NCBI GenBank assembly: GCA_900767385.1
Contig: CAAFYY010000011.1
Location: 1-64,000 of the forward strand
Direction: 5' to 3'
Length of the DNA: 64,000 bases
Source of the DNA: Bacteroidales bacterium
Lineage (GTDB): Bacteria; Bacteroidota; Bacteroidia; Bacteroidales; Paludibacteraceae
Both the position numbers and the translations under genes were made by a program. The notes beneath the pieces were generated by a model, which had not been told where the DNA came from, searched no databases, and saw only the letters and a program-made list of their open reading frames with translations. Within the stretch, counting starts at the first letter, position 1; each line of letters starts with the position of its first letter. Of this stretch, positions 56,014 through 64,000 are shown in pieces.

Positions 56014-56880
56014 TTATTTCTTTTTGATGTTGTCGAACATCTCCATGATTTTTGCCAACTCGTCGTCGGAAGCGAATGGGATGGAGATTTTTCCGGAGCC
56101 TTTCTGTGAGTAGGTGAATCCCACTTTCGCACCGAAGAGTTTGGAGAGGGCGCCACGGAGGTCTTCTATTTCCTGAGGGAGCATCGGTTGCTTCTCGCGT
56201 CCTTTGGCAGGTTTTTCGTTGTGTTTCTTCACCAATTCCTCAGTTTTTCTCACTGAGTAGTCGTTGGCGATGACCTGCTCATAGATTTTGCACTGGGCTG
56301 CGGCGTTGTCGATGCCGAGCAATGCGCGGGCGTGACCCATCTCAATCTTCTGGTCTTTCAAACCCATCTGCACCTCTGCAGGGAGTTTGAGCAGACGGAG
56401 ATAGTTGGCGACAGTGGCACGTTTCTTACCTACCTTCTGAGCGAGTTGTTCCTGGGTGAGGTTGCTCATCTCTATCAGTTTCTGGTAGGAGAGTGAGATT
56501 TCGATGGCGTTGAGGTCCTCACGCTGTATGTTCTCGATGAGCGCCATCATCATGACGTCTTCATCGTCGGCCTTACGGATGTAAGCAGGAATCTTCTCAA
56601 TGCCTGCGGCTAACGATGCGCGATAACGACGTTCGCCCGCGATGATCTGGTAGTTGTCTTCACTGATTTTGCGTAAGGTGATTGGGGTGATGATGCCGTT
56701 TTCCTTGATGGAGGCAGACAACTCTTCCAGGGCTTCTTCGTCGAAGAAACGACGTGGTTGGTCCTCGTTGGGATGGATAAATTCCAACGGTACTTCGCTG
56801 ATGGACGAGCTGCCGTAGGTTTTTACGTCTTCGCTGGAGAGAAGAGCGCCGAGACCTCTGCCTAATGTTTGTTTCTTCAT
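56014..56880 (-). CDS. parB: Chromosome partitioning protein ParB
   Basis: Binds parS, spreads along DNA using CTP, and with ParA segregates the chromosome. The 288-residue protein has GRGLGALL at the start, the NGIITPITLRK and AGERRYRAS nucleotide-binding motifs, ENIQREDLNAIE, and a helix-turn-helix (LTQEQLAQKVGKKRATVANY). A short C-terminal dimerisation domain closes it. A perfect parS site lies 1.5 kb away at 58427. It is 2 bp downstream of parA. Confidence 0.96.
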   Translation of the reverse strand: MKKQTLGRGLGALLSSEDVKTYGSSSISEVPLEFIHPNEDQPRRFFDEEALEELSASIKENGIITPITLRKISEDNYQIIAGERRYRASLAAGIEKIPAYIRKADDEDVMMMALIENIQREDLNAIEISLSYQKLIEMSNLTQEQLAQKVGKKRATVANYLRLLKLPAEVQMGLKDQKIEMGHARALLGIDNAAAQCKIYEQVIANDYSVRKTEELVKKHNEKPAKGREKQPMLPQEIEDLRGALSKLFGAKVGFTYSQKGSGKISIPFASDDELAKIMEMFDNIKKK

Positions 56881-56882
56881 AG

Positions 56883-57647
56883 TTATTTCTTGGAGGAGAT
56901 AAGTTCTTTTGCCAATTTCATATAATCTTGAGCACCTTTGGATTTTGAATCGTAATAAAGTGCTGGTTTTCCGTAACTTGATGCTTCGCTAAGGCGCACA
57001 TTACGTTGGATGACGGTGTCGAACACTAAGGCTCCGAAGTTGTTTCTCAATTCGTTGAGCACCTGGTTGTCGAGACTGCGACGCGAGTCGAACATGGTGG
57101 CAAGGAAGCCCTCGACGGTAATCATCGGATTGAGTTTGTCTTTGATTATCTTGATAGTATTCAGGAGTTTGGCGATGCCTTCCAAAGCGAAGTATTCGCA
57201 TTGAACGGGAATGATGACAGAGTCGGCTGCGGTAAGGCAGTTCACGGTGATGAGTCCAAGTGATGGGGAGCAGTCCAAGATGACGTAGTCGTAGCTTTTC
57301 TTGGCTGTCTTGAGGATATTGCGGAGCACCATCTCTCTGTTTTTGATATCGAGCATCTCTATTTCTGCGCCAACGAGGTCGATGTGCGAAGGGATGAGGT
57401 CAATATTCTCGTAGTCGGTATGGATGAGTGCTTTGTCGAAAGCGATGCCATCCACCAGCATTTCGTAGATGGAGTTCTGAACCTGGCGGATGTCGACGCC
57501 GAAGCCAGAAGAGGTGTTCGCCTGAGGGTCGGCATCAATGACAAGAACTTTCTTGCCTTGAGCAGCCAACGAGGCTGAGAGGTTGATGCTGGTTGTTGTC
57601 TTGCCAACACCCCCTTTTTGGTTTGCTATTGCTATGATTTTACTCAT
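56883..57647 (-). CDS. parA: Chromosome partitioning ATPase ParA (Soj)
   Basis: A 254-residue deviant Walker ATPase: KGGVGKTTTSINL (about 11-23), VIDADPQANTSSGFG, DYVILDCSPSLGLITVN and VPVQCEYFALEG. There is no N-terminal DNA-binding extension, so it is a chromosomal Soj-type protein and not a plasmid-type regulator. It is the first gene of the parAB-DUF5683-mltD run, with a promoter about 95 bp upstream. Confidence 0.96.
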   Translation of the reverse strand: MSKIIAIANQKGGVGKTTTSINLSASLAAQGKKVLVIDADPQANTSSGFGVDIRQVQNSIYEMLVDGIAFDKALIHTDYENIDLIPSHIDLVGAEIEMLDIKNREMVLRNILKTAKKSYDYVILDCSPSLGLITVNCLTAADSVIIPVQCEYFALEGIAKLLNTIKIIKDKLNPMITVEGFLATMFDSRRSLDNQVLNELRNNFGALVFDTVIQRNVRLSEASSYGKPALYYDSKSKGAQDYMKLAKELISSKK

Positions 57648-57740
57648 ATCGATTTTTTGATTTTAGATGGAGTGGGTTGAAAAGGTGATATGCTTACACA
57701 TCTTTCCGATGGCTCCGTAGTTTTCTTTCTTTTTATGGGG

Positions 57741-57748
57741 CAAAGATA
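57741..57748 (-). promoter_or_regulatory. Promoter -7 element of the parAB run
   Basis: TATCTTTG on the minus strand (57748-57741) fits TAnnTTTG. The leader to the parA ATG is about 90 bases. Confidence 0.6.
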
Positions 57749-57768
57749 CTATTTTTTTGGCAAAAGGA

Positions 57769-57815
57769 AACCCCATGTTTTCCTAATATTCGTTAGGAAA
57801 GCACGGGGTTTTTTC
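57769..57815 (-). terminator. Terminator after apt
   Basis: A long stem pairs AAACCCCATG-TTTTCCTAA with TTAGGAAAG-CACGGGGTTT around TATTCG, with one mismatch. T-runs flank it on both sides. It separates the mnmG-apt transcript from the parAB promoter. Confidence 0.85.
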
Positions 57816-57860
57816 TCCGATACTATAAAATAGTATATTTTAAAGAGTTAGGTTGACGGA

Positions 57861-58388
57861 TTAGTAGTGAATCAAGGAAGAAACTTCTACATCCGCACCC
57901 AAAATATCGCGTCCTTTGAGGTCGTCGAGTTCAACGAGGAAGTTGACATAAATCTTTTTAACACCGAATTTTCTGGCGAGTTCGATGGCTGCTTTCATGG
58001 TGCCGCCTGTAGCGAGGAGGTCGTCATGGAGCAGTACAACGTCGTTTTCGTTGAGTGAGTCTTTGTGCATTTCGATGACGTCAACGCCATATTCTTTGGA
58101 GTAGCTGACTTCAATGGTTTCTGCAGGGAGTTTACCTTTTTTGCGAACAGGAACGAAACCGGCGTTGAGACGGCAAGCCAAGACGGAGCCCATAATAAAA
58201 CCGCGCGACTCGATGCCAATCACTTTGGTGATTCCTTTGTTTTTGTATTCCTCTGTCAAGGTCTCCTCAAAGTAGCGCATGTACTTTGGATTTTGGAAGA
58301 CGGTAGTGAGGTCACGGAACATGATTCCCTTTTGTGGAAAGTCGGGTACGGTGCGAACATCGCGCTTAACATCTTCTAATGTAATCAT
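57861..58388 (-). CDS. apt: Adenine phosphoribosyltransferase
   Basis: Salvages adenine to AMP using PRPP. The 175-residue protein has FPQKGIMFRDLTTVF, IESRGFIMGSVLA, PVRKKGKLPAETI and the PRPP-binding loop VVLLHDDLLATGGTMKAA. It lies 54 bp after the mnmG stop, with parS in the gap, and is closed by a strong terminator. Confidence 0.96.
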   Translation of the reverse strand: MITLEDVKRDVRTVPDFPQKGIMFRDLTTVFQNPKYMRYFEETLTEEYKNKGITKVIGIESRGFIMGSVLACRLNAGFVPVRKKGKLPAETIEVSYSKEYGVDVIEMHKDSLNENDVVLLHDDLLATGGTMKAAIELARKFGVKKIYVNFLVELDDLKGRDILGADVEVSSLIHY

Positions 58389-58426
58389 AGCGTAAGTAGT
58401 TTAATTTTAGTTTCTAAAGTTGAAAT

Positions 58427-58442
58427 TGTTCCACGTGGAACA
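58427..58442. promoter_or_regulatory. parS centromere site
   Basis: TGTTCCACGTGGAACA is a perfect 16-bp palindrome and matches the bacterial parS consensus TGTTYCACGTGRAACA at every position. It lies between the mnmG stop codon and apt, 1.5 kb from parB. parS sites cluster around the replication origin in most bacteria. Confidence 0.93.
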
Positions 58443-60320
58443 CTAGCGGCCCAGCAAGACAAGCAAAACATTAATATCGCTTGGCGAGACGCCCGGGATG
58501 CGACTTGCCTGACCAATGGTGCGGGGTTTGATTTTGGTGAGTTTCTGTCGCGCTTCAGTAGAGAGCGACTGCAACGCATTATAATCAAAGTCGGGAGAGA
58601 GGTTGATGTGCTCCAAGCGATTCAGTTTGTCGGCTATTTCTCTTTCTCTACTGATGTAACCGGAATATTTTACTGTTATCTCAACTTCCTCGATGACTTC
58701 CTCGCGCATGCAATCAGAGAGATTGGAGAGGAGTTCGTTCACCCCTGGAGCAAACGGCAAGAGGTGGGCTAATGAAATCTGAGGACGAAGTAATATATTA
58801 TATAGTCTGTCGGAGTGTTGGAGAGTATTGCTTCCCAACGATTCCAAAAGTCCGTTGATCACGATGGGTTTGACAGCCGTCTCACGCAGCAACTCGACGA
58901 TTCTGTCGATAGTAGTTTGTTTTCTGCGATAAGTTTCTATACGCTCTTGGGAGACGAGACCCAATTCATTGGCTCGTTCAGTCAGACGTTGGTCGGCATT
59001 ATCCTGGCGCAGTAGTATCCTATACTCTGCTCTGGAGGTAAACATACGATATGGTTCGTCAACACCTTTAGTGACGAGGTCGTCAATCAAGACGCCAATA
59101 TATGCTTCATCACGATTCAGTATAAACGGATTTCCACCATGTACGTTGATATGGGCATTGATGCCTGCAACGAGACCCTGACCCGCTGCTTCTTCGTAAC
59201 CGGTGGTGCCGTTGATTTGTCCAGCAAAGAAGAGGTTCTTCAACAGTTTCGTTTCCAACGTGTGGTGCAGTTGAGTTGGAATGAAGAAATCATATTCGAT
59301 GGCATATCCTGGACGATAGATTTCCGCCTTCTCCAAACCAGGAATCTTGTGCAACGCATTATATTGAACTTCTATAGGCAACGAAGAGGAAAAACCGTTC
59401 AGATAGTATTCCTGAGTGTTCTCACCTTCTGGTTCGAGGAAGAGCTGATGGCGGTCTTTATCGGCAAAGGTGACGATTTTTGTCTCAATGCTCGGACAGT
59501 AACGGGGACCGATACTTTGAATTTGACCATTATATAATGGTGAATCTGCTAAAGATTGGCGCAATATGTCGTGAACTTCGTTGTTGGTATAGGTAATCCA
59601 ACAGCTACGTTGTTGTAAAACGCGATGACTACGTTCCAAATAGGAGAATTTATGGAAGTCCTGATCGCCCTGCTGTTCACCCATGGCCGAGAAATCAATG
59701 GTGTTGCCATTGATGCGGACAGGCGTACCGGTCTTCATGCGATCGGTGATGAAACCGAGCGTTTTCAGCTGTTCGGTGAGTCCGTAGGAAGCAGGTTCGG
59801 AGATTCTACCACCCACCACCTGCGTCTTTCCTATATGTAAGAGGCCATTGAGGAAAGTTCCAGACGTCAGAACACACGATTTAGCACGAAACACAACACC
59901 CAACGAGGTGACTACGCCACAAAATTCGCCGTTTTCAACGATGAATTGAGTGACTGTGTCTTGCCAAATATGGAGGTTTTTTGTAGAATCCAATATCTCG
60001 CGCCATTGAATGATGAACTGCTGACGGTCGCTTTGTGAACGGGGACTCCACATAGCAGGTCCCTTCGAACGGTTGAGCATTCGAAACTGAATAGCTGTGG
60101 CGTCGGTCACCAATCCCATCATACCACCCATGGCATCTATTTCACGAACAATCTGACCTTTCGCAATACCGCCTACGGCAGGATTACAACTCATCTGGGC
60201 AATCTTGTTCATATCCATCGTTATCAGAAGCGTCTTGCTGCCCAAGTTGGCTGCTGCCGACGCTGCCTCACAACCGGCATGTCCTGCACCTATTACTATG
60301 ACGTCAAATAAGAATTCCAT
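58443..60320 (-). CDS. mnmG: tRNA uridine-34 5-carboxymethylaminomethyl modification enzyme MnmG (GidA)
   Basis: FAD-dependent enzyme that with MnmE modifies the wobble uridine of several tRNAs. The 625 residues start MEFLFDVIVIGAGHAGCEAA, then DMNKIAQMSCNPAVGGIAKG, MWSPRSQSDR, NGTTGYEEAAGQGLVAGINA and the C-terminal ARIPGVSPSDINVLLVLLG-type end. The gene is classically found beside parAB at the origin. Its promoter element is TATCTTTG at 60349-60342, 22 bp before the ATG. Confidence 0.97.
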   Translation of the reverse strand: MEFLFDVIVIGAGHAGCEAASAAANLGSKTLLITMDMNKIAQMSCNPAVGGIAKGQIVREIDAMGGMMGLVTDATAIQFRMLNRSKGPAMWSPRSQSDRQQFIIQWREILDSTKNLHIWQDTVTQFIVENGEFCGVVTSLGVVFRAKSCVLTSGTFLNGLLHIGKTQVVGGRISEPASYGLTEQLKTLGFITDRMKTGTPVRINGNTIDFSAMGEQQGDQDFHKFSYLERSHRVLQQRSCWITYTNNEVHDILRQSLADSPLYNGQIQSIGPRYCPSIETKIVTFADKDRHQLFLEPEGENTQEYYLNGFSSSLPIEVQYNALHKIPGLEKAEIYRPGYAIEYDFFIPTQLHHTLETKLLKNLFFAGQINGTTGYEEAAGQGLVAGINAHINVHGGNPFILNRDEAYIGVLIDDLVTKGVDEPYRMFTSRAEYRILLRQDNADQRLTERANELGLVSQERIETYRRKQTTIDRIVELLRETAVKPIVINGLLESLGSNTLQHSDRLYNILLRPQISLAHLLPFAPGVNELLSNLSDCMREEVIEEVEITVKYSGYISREREIADKLNRLEHINLSPDFDYNALQSLSTEARQKLTKIKPRTIGQASRIPGVSPSDINVLLVLLGR

Positions 60321-60341
60321 TATGCCTATAAAAATAACTCA

Positions 60342-60349
60342 CAAAGATA
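60342..60349 (-). promoter_or_regulatory. Promoter -7 element of mnmG-apt
   Basis: TATCTTTG on the minus strand fits TAnnTTTG and lies 22 bp before the mnmG ATG. Confidence 0.65.
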
Positions 60350-60359
60350 CGAAAATAGT

Positions 60360-61133
60360 CACGCAACTCGGTTATTACTTAGAAAATATATTAATAACTT
60401 ATCTATCAGTTGTTTAGAATATATCTGGATAATTATATTTATCTCTTCTTGCCTGTTATATGATTCAAAAAAAGAGAGTTGTTGCAATATTGTAAACAAA
60501 ACAGTAGGAGAGTCAGTAAATATCTTTCAGAATCAGATGACTCCTTCATAATGATCCTTGGAGATTGAAAAAGGGATGGGGAAAACTTATATAACTTTAG
60601 TAATCAATTACTTTAGGAAAATAAAGCTACGAAACAAAGAATTAATCCTTTGAGAATGAGAAAGCAAAATCTAAGTTTTTAGAAGATAGAACTGTTGGAA
60701 GAGGAAATGTAAAATAATAGGTGAGATAAAGAGGGTAAAGTTATTTATAGCGAGTTGAATAAGTAAGTCGTTAGTCAATGTTGAAATAAGTGTGATAAGA
60801 TTGGAAAAACAATAAGAGAAAAAGCAGATAAAAAAGTGGCGGTAAGAATAGCTAAATCCAAAAATAATTGCTGATATATAAATCCTGGAAATATCCGCAA
60901 AAAGAAAGGTAGAATTTTCAAAAGAATTTTTCCACTATATTTTAAGGAGTAACGAAATTAAGAATCAATAATTTATGATGGTTTTCCACAATTTCCACAC
61001 CATTATTATTATGATGATTTTTTGATTTTAAATTTTATAATATAATAAGTATAATAATGATGCCTTTGAGTGGGGCTTAAATTTTTATGAATAATTTTCA
61101 AAACCGAAAAAAGGAGGTACACTACTCTACCCT
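60360..61133. other. oriC: AT-rich gene-free region, candidate replication origin
   Basis: About 770 bp with no supportable gene. It holds near matches to the DnaA box TTATCCACA: TTATCCAGA on the minus strand at 60432-60424, TTTTCCACA at 60982-60990, ATTTCCACA at 60991-60999, and TTTTTCCACT near 60928. An almost pure AT stretch follows at 61000-61062, which could be the unwinding element. mnmG, parS and parAB lie on one side. The call as oriC is an inference. Confidence 0.4.
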
Positions 61134-61208
61134 ATGAACGAAAAATTGTTTGCTGGCTACATCACGAAGCTGCCTTATTCTTTGAATAAGGGAACGCATA
61201 AAAAATAG
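61134..61208 (+). CDS. Tiny open frame, 24 codons, doubtful
   Basis: Encodes MNEKLFAGYITKLPYSLNKG plus four residues. AAGGAGG lies 16 bases upstream of the ATG, too far for an ideal ribosome site. An inverted repeat, CCTTATTC/GAATAAGG, lies inside the frame (61173-61191). It may instead be part of the 3' end of the minus-strand radical SAM transcript. Confidence 0.15.
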   Translation: MNEKLFAGYITKLPYSLNKGTHKK

Positions 61209-61221
61209 GATGATTGGAAAA

Positions 61222-62205
61222 CTACTCGGTGCAGTTGCGACAGATCTCAATAGAAGAACGATTAGCGGCTACTTTTTGTCGAAAATCATTGAATTCATCG
61301 CTATTCCAGATGACTGAAAGGGTAGAATCATTGAGGTCTCCTACTGGATAATAAGGTACCTTGTCGAAGCAACAAACAGACACCTTTCCGTCGCTGTTGA
61401 TCACACAACCCTGGTAAATTCTTTGGCAATGGTTGCGCAGCGACTTCTTCAGTTGCCACTTCCCATCTCTAAGAACATAACGTGAATACTTCTCTTGAGT
61501 AGGAATCAGTTCCGACTTATTCTCATAATTCATTATTTGCGCCGTTTTCACTACAGACAAATCGGCGCCTATGGACTTAGCCAATCGTTTGAAATCGCTG
61601 ATTTGATGTTCGTTGTGGTGAAACACAACCATCTGAAACTCAATTATTGGAAACTTAGACTTCATCTCTTTCCTCAGTCTAACCAATTCCCTGACATTGT
61701 CCAACACAGTCTGCAGTCGGCCCCCTACCCTATAGGTTTCATAAACCTCTTGTGTGGTGCCGTCAACAGACACGATGAGACGGTCCAGACCGGCTTCAAT
61801 CAATCGCTTTGAGAGCTCGTGTGTAAGCAATGTGCCATTGGTAGAAATAACAGTTGCCACCCTACTTTTCCTTGCAAAACTAACCATTTCATCTATATTT
61901 TTATTAAGAAACGGTTCGCCCTGAAAGAAAAGCTGTACATCAAAAATATAGTCTTTCGCCTCATTGATAACCTCTTTGTAGAGATCCATACTAATCGACT
62001 TTGACTTTCTCAGCGTTAGGTGAGTTCCGATAGCGCACTCAGGACAAGAGAGATTGCAGACGCTGCTCGACTCAATGGAAACGAAGCTCGGCATCGTATT
62101 TTTAAGTCCTTTTCCAGTCATTTCTGCATAGTAGTTTTGAAGAAAATTTTTGATTTTCTTCCCACTTACAACTCTTAATAATAGGTTCAAAGTCTTAAAA
62201 AACAT
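61222..62205 (-). CDS. Radical SAM protein with SPASM domain, unknown substrate
   Basis: A 327-residue radical SAM enzyme. The cluster motif is Cys50-x3-Cys54-x2-Cys57 (SVCNLSCPEC), followed by LFFQGEPFLNK, VISTNGTLLT and IVSVDGTTQEVYETYRVGG. The C-terminal SPASM cysteines are in the CQRIYQGCVI and VSVCCFDKV segments and EICRNC. SPASM enzymes modify peptides, carbohydrates or enzymes, but no partner gene is adjacent. Codon use is more AT-rich than in neighbours, suggesting later acquisition. It is transcribed toward the candidate origin, unlike its neighbours. Confidence 0.85.
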   Translation of the reverse strand: MFFKTLNLLLRVVSGKKIKNFLQNYYAEMTGKGLKNTMPSFVSIESSSVCNLSCPECAIGTHLTLRKSKSISMDLYKEVINEAKDYIFDVQLFFQGEPFLNKNIDEMVSFARKSRVATVISTNGTLLTHELSKRLIEAGLDRLIVSVDGTTQEVYETYRVGGRLQTVLDNVRELVRLRKEMKSKFPIIEFQMVVFHHNEHQISDFKRLAKSIGADLSVVKTAQIMNYENKSELIPTQEKYSRYVLRDGKWQLKKSLRNHCQRIYQGCVINSDGKVSVCCFDKVPYYPVGDLNDSTLSVIWNSDEFNDFRQKVAANRSSIEICRNCTE

Positions 62206-62296
62206 CTTGTCTGCTTCTTACTGAAATCTTTAATTACTAATAATCAAAGATTTATCGAATAAAAAAAAACTATCAAAAAGCGGAGCAAATATAACC

Positions 62297-62324
62297 TTTT
62301 TATACCATCAATTGCGTAATTTTG
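62297..62324 (+). promoter_or_regulatory. Promoter of the TPR lipoprotein gene
   Basis: TAATTTTG (62317-62324) fits TAnnTTTG, with TTTT (62297-62300) 20 bp upstream. The leader is about 38 bases. Confidence 0.65.
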
Positions 62325-62365
62325 TACACGTTCTGATAATATAAATTTTTCAAACATAAAAAACA

Positions 62366-64000
62366 ATGAAAAAGTCTCATGTATTCTTAGGCACAACCTT
62401 GGTTGCTATCATTGCGTTGTTCCTATTTTCTTGCAAAGCTCCACAAGAGTTTATGGACACAGTGACTGTAACTCCAAACCCATTGGAGTTGCACGCAGGT
62501 AAAGTAGCTTTCCAAATTGAAGGTACTTTCCCAGAGAAATACTTTGATAAAGAGTTAGTTCTCAAAGTAACTCCTGTTTTGGTTTCAAACACAACAGGCA
62601 AACGTTACGAAGGTCCTACCAAAATCTATCAAGGTCAGAAGATCGAAGGCAACGGTATCGTAGTTGACTACAAGAAAGGTGGTCGTTACAACCAAACCGT
62701 TGAGTTTGTTTATCAACCTGACATGGAATCTTCAGTATTGTTTCTCGAAGCCATCGCAATCTACAAAGGTGAGGAATATGTTGTTGAAGCAGAAAAAGTT
62801 GCCGAAGGTGTAGTTACCACTCCTCTCTTCGTTACCTACGCTCCAGGTGAGCTCTGCGCTCAAATCATGCCTGACAAATTCCAACGCATCATCGAAGAGC
62901 GTCAAGAGGCTGAAATCAAATACCTCATCAACCAATCTAACGTTCGCTCAAGCGAGACCAAGACACAAGCTATGGTTGAGTTGACCAAAGCTATCAAGAG
63001 CGTTAAAGACGATGCTGCTAAACAAGTTAAGAGCATCGAAATCTCTTCATACGCTTCTCCTGACGGCGCTGAGGATATCAACGAAAACTTGGCTAAAAAC
63101 CGCGACAAAGCTTCACAACAATATATTAAAGGTGAGATGAAGAAATTGAAATCTGACGTTACCATCAACTCAGAGTTTACCGCTGAGGACTGGAACGGTT
63201 TCAAGACTCTCATGGAGAACTCATCTATCCAAGACAAAGACGTTATCTTGAGCGTTCTCTCACGCTACACCGACCCAGAAGAACGTGAGGCTCAAATCAA
63301 GATGCTCTCTTCTGCCTACAAAGAAATCGCTACTGAGATTTTGCCACAACTCCGTCGTTCACGCATCACCTTGGTAACCGAAATCGTTGGTAAATCAGAC
63401 GACGAAATCAAGGCTATCTATAAGAAAGATCCTTCAAAACTCACCGTTGACGAACTCCTCTACGCTGCTACTCTCACCGACGTAGATGCTGAGAAGAAAG
63501 CTATCTACGAAGCTGTTATCGCTAACTATCCTAACGACCCACGTGGTTACAACAACCTCGGCGTTATCTACTTCAGCGAAGGCAACTTCACCGAAGCTGA
63601 CCGTTACATCAAGAAAGCTTACACCTTGAACCCACAAGATGGTTACGCCAACTACAACCAAGCTGTTATGGCTCTCTACCACAACGACGTTGATGCTGCT
63701 GAACAATACCTCGGCAAAGCTAACGGCGTAGGCGAAAACATCTACTTGGCAAGTGGTGTTGTCAACATCATGAAAGGTCGCTACAATGCTGCTGTTTCAA
63801 GCTTCGGCAAAACCGTTTCTAACAACGCTGCTTTGGCTTGCATCATGAACAAAGACTACATGACTGCTCGCGAAATCCTCGACAACATGAAGAACCCAAC
63901 AGCTGAAACATGCTATCTCCGTGCTATCGTTGGCGCTCGCACAGACGACCACGTTCTCTGCTTCGAAAACCTCAAATGCGCAATCAACATGAATAAGAAT
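62366..64000 (+). CDS. TPR-containing lipoprotein with OmpA-like segment, cut by window edge
   Basis: The first 545 codons of a gene that runs off the window end; no stop is reached. A lipoprotein signal precedes Cys23 (LFLFSCKAP). Residues 30-160 form a beta-rich domain (TVTVTPNPLELHAGKVAFQI). Residues 220-275 resemble an OmpA-like peptidoglycan-binding fold (IEISSYASPDGAEDINENLA), and about 370-545 contain TPR-type helices (PRGYNNLGVIYFSEGNFTEA). Codon use is strongly biased to GCT, AAC, TTC and CTC, like gcvP, so it is probably abundant. I know similar proteins in Bacteroidales but no function. Confidence 0.8.
   Translation, partial: MKKSHVFLGTTLVAIIALFLFSCKAPQEFMDTVTVTPNPLELHAGKVAFQIEGTFPEKYFDKELVLKVTPVLVSNTTGKRYEGPTKIYQGQKIEGNGIVVDYKKGGRYNQTVEFVYQPDMESSVLFLEAIAIYKGEEYVVEAEKVAEGVVTTPLFVTYAPGELCAQIMPDKFQRIIEERQEAEIKYLINQSNVRSSETKTQAMVELTKAIKSVKDDAAKQVKSIEISSYASPDGAEDINENLAKNRDKASQQYIKGEMKKLKSDVTINSEFTAEDWNGFKTLMENSSIQDKDVILSVLSRYTDPEEREAQIKMLSSAYKEIATEILPQLRRSRITLVTEIVGKSDDEIKAIYKKDPSKLTVDELLYAATLTDVDAEKKAIYEAVIANYPNDPRGYNNLGVIYFSEGNFTEADRYIKKAYTLNPQDGYANYNQAVMALYHNDVDAAEQYLGKANGVGENIYLASGVVNIMKGRYNAAVSSFGKTVSNNAALACIMNKDYMTAREILDNMKNPTAETCYLRAIVGARTDDHVLCFENLKCAINMNKN

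Overview
The window is a 64 kb piece of a Bacteroidales (phylum Bacteroidota) chromosome. Four things point there. Many genes have promoters of the Bacteroidetes type, TAnnTTTG at -7 with a T-rich or TTTG box about 20 bp upstream, often only a few bases before the start codon. LpxC and FabZ are fused. PorQ of the type IX secretion system, a DUF5686 protein and a DUF5683 protein are present. The one tRNA does not encode its CCA end. An anaerobic ribonucleotide reductase with its activase (nrdDG) and a fermentation-type CoA-transferase indicate an anaerobe. I cannot name the genus.

Layout. 1-0.7 kb: start of an IS4-family (DUF4372) transposase and a truncated AraC-type regulator. 0.8-7.7 kb: envelope operon kdsA-kdsD-DUF2147-HD protein-lpxD-lpxC/fabZ-lpxA (Kdo and lipid A). 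7.9-8.8 kb: lipid kinase. 9.4-20 kb: division and cell wall (dcw) cluster mraZ-rsmH-ftsL-ftsI-murE-mraY-murD-ftsW-murG, headed by MraZ boxes; murC, ftsQ, ftsA and ftsZ do not follow. 20-24 kb: an unusual tandem array of promoter-like repeats, an outer-membrane barrel protein, a ComM/YifB ATPase, a DfsB-like protein and a small membrane protein. 24.5-27.1 kb (minus): beta-lactamase-fold hydrolase, lipoprotein, cytidine deaminase. 27.4-33.3 kb: gcvP, nrdD, nrdG. 33.4-35.5 kb: rhomboid protease and an endonuclease/exonuclease/phosphatase protein. 35.6 kb: initiator tRNA. 35.9-38.5 kb (minus): CoA-transferase and aminotransferase.

38.7-47.6 kb (minus) is one tightly packed eight-gene run: 5-formyl-THF cyclo-ligase, topB, tetR, lipid A-type acyltransferase, phosphodiesterase, DUF5686, ispH, pfkA. 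coaX diverges from it. 48.8-57.6 kb (minus) is a second run: parA-parB-DUF5683-mltD-merR-porQ-cmk-two outer-membrane proteins. Then come apt and mnmG with a perfect 16-bp parS palindrome between them, and a 0.8-0.9 kb AT-rich gene-free stretch with DnaA-box-like sequences. parAB, parS, mnmG and this AT-rich stretch together suggest that the window reaches the replication origin near 60.4-61.1 kb; the genes to its left mostly point away from it. Beyond it lie an orphan radical SAM/SPASM protein with AT-rich codons and the start of a large TPR lipoprotein with the codon use of a highly expressed gene.

Most of the window is core genome. No CRISPR array, rRNA, prophage or complete transposon was seen. 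The least explained parts are the promoter-repeat array at 20.1 kb, the structured leader of gcvP, the HhH-barrel/porin-like/PorQ set at 48.8-53.5 kb, and the origin-like region.
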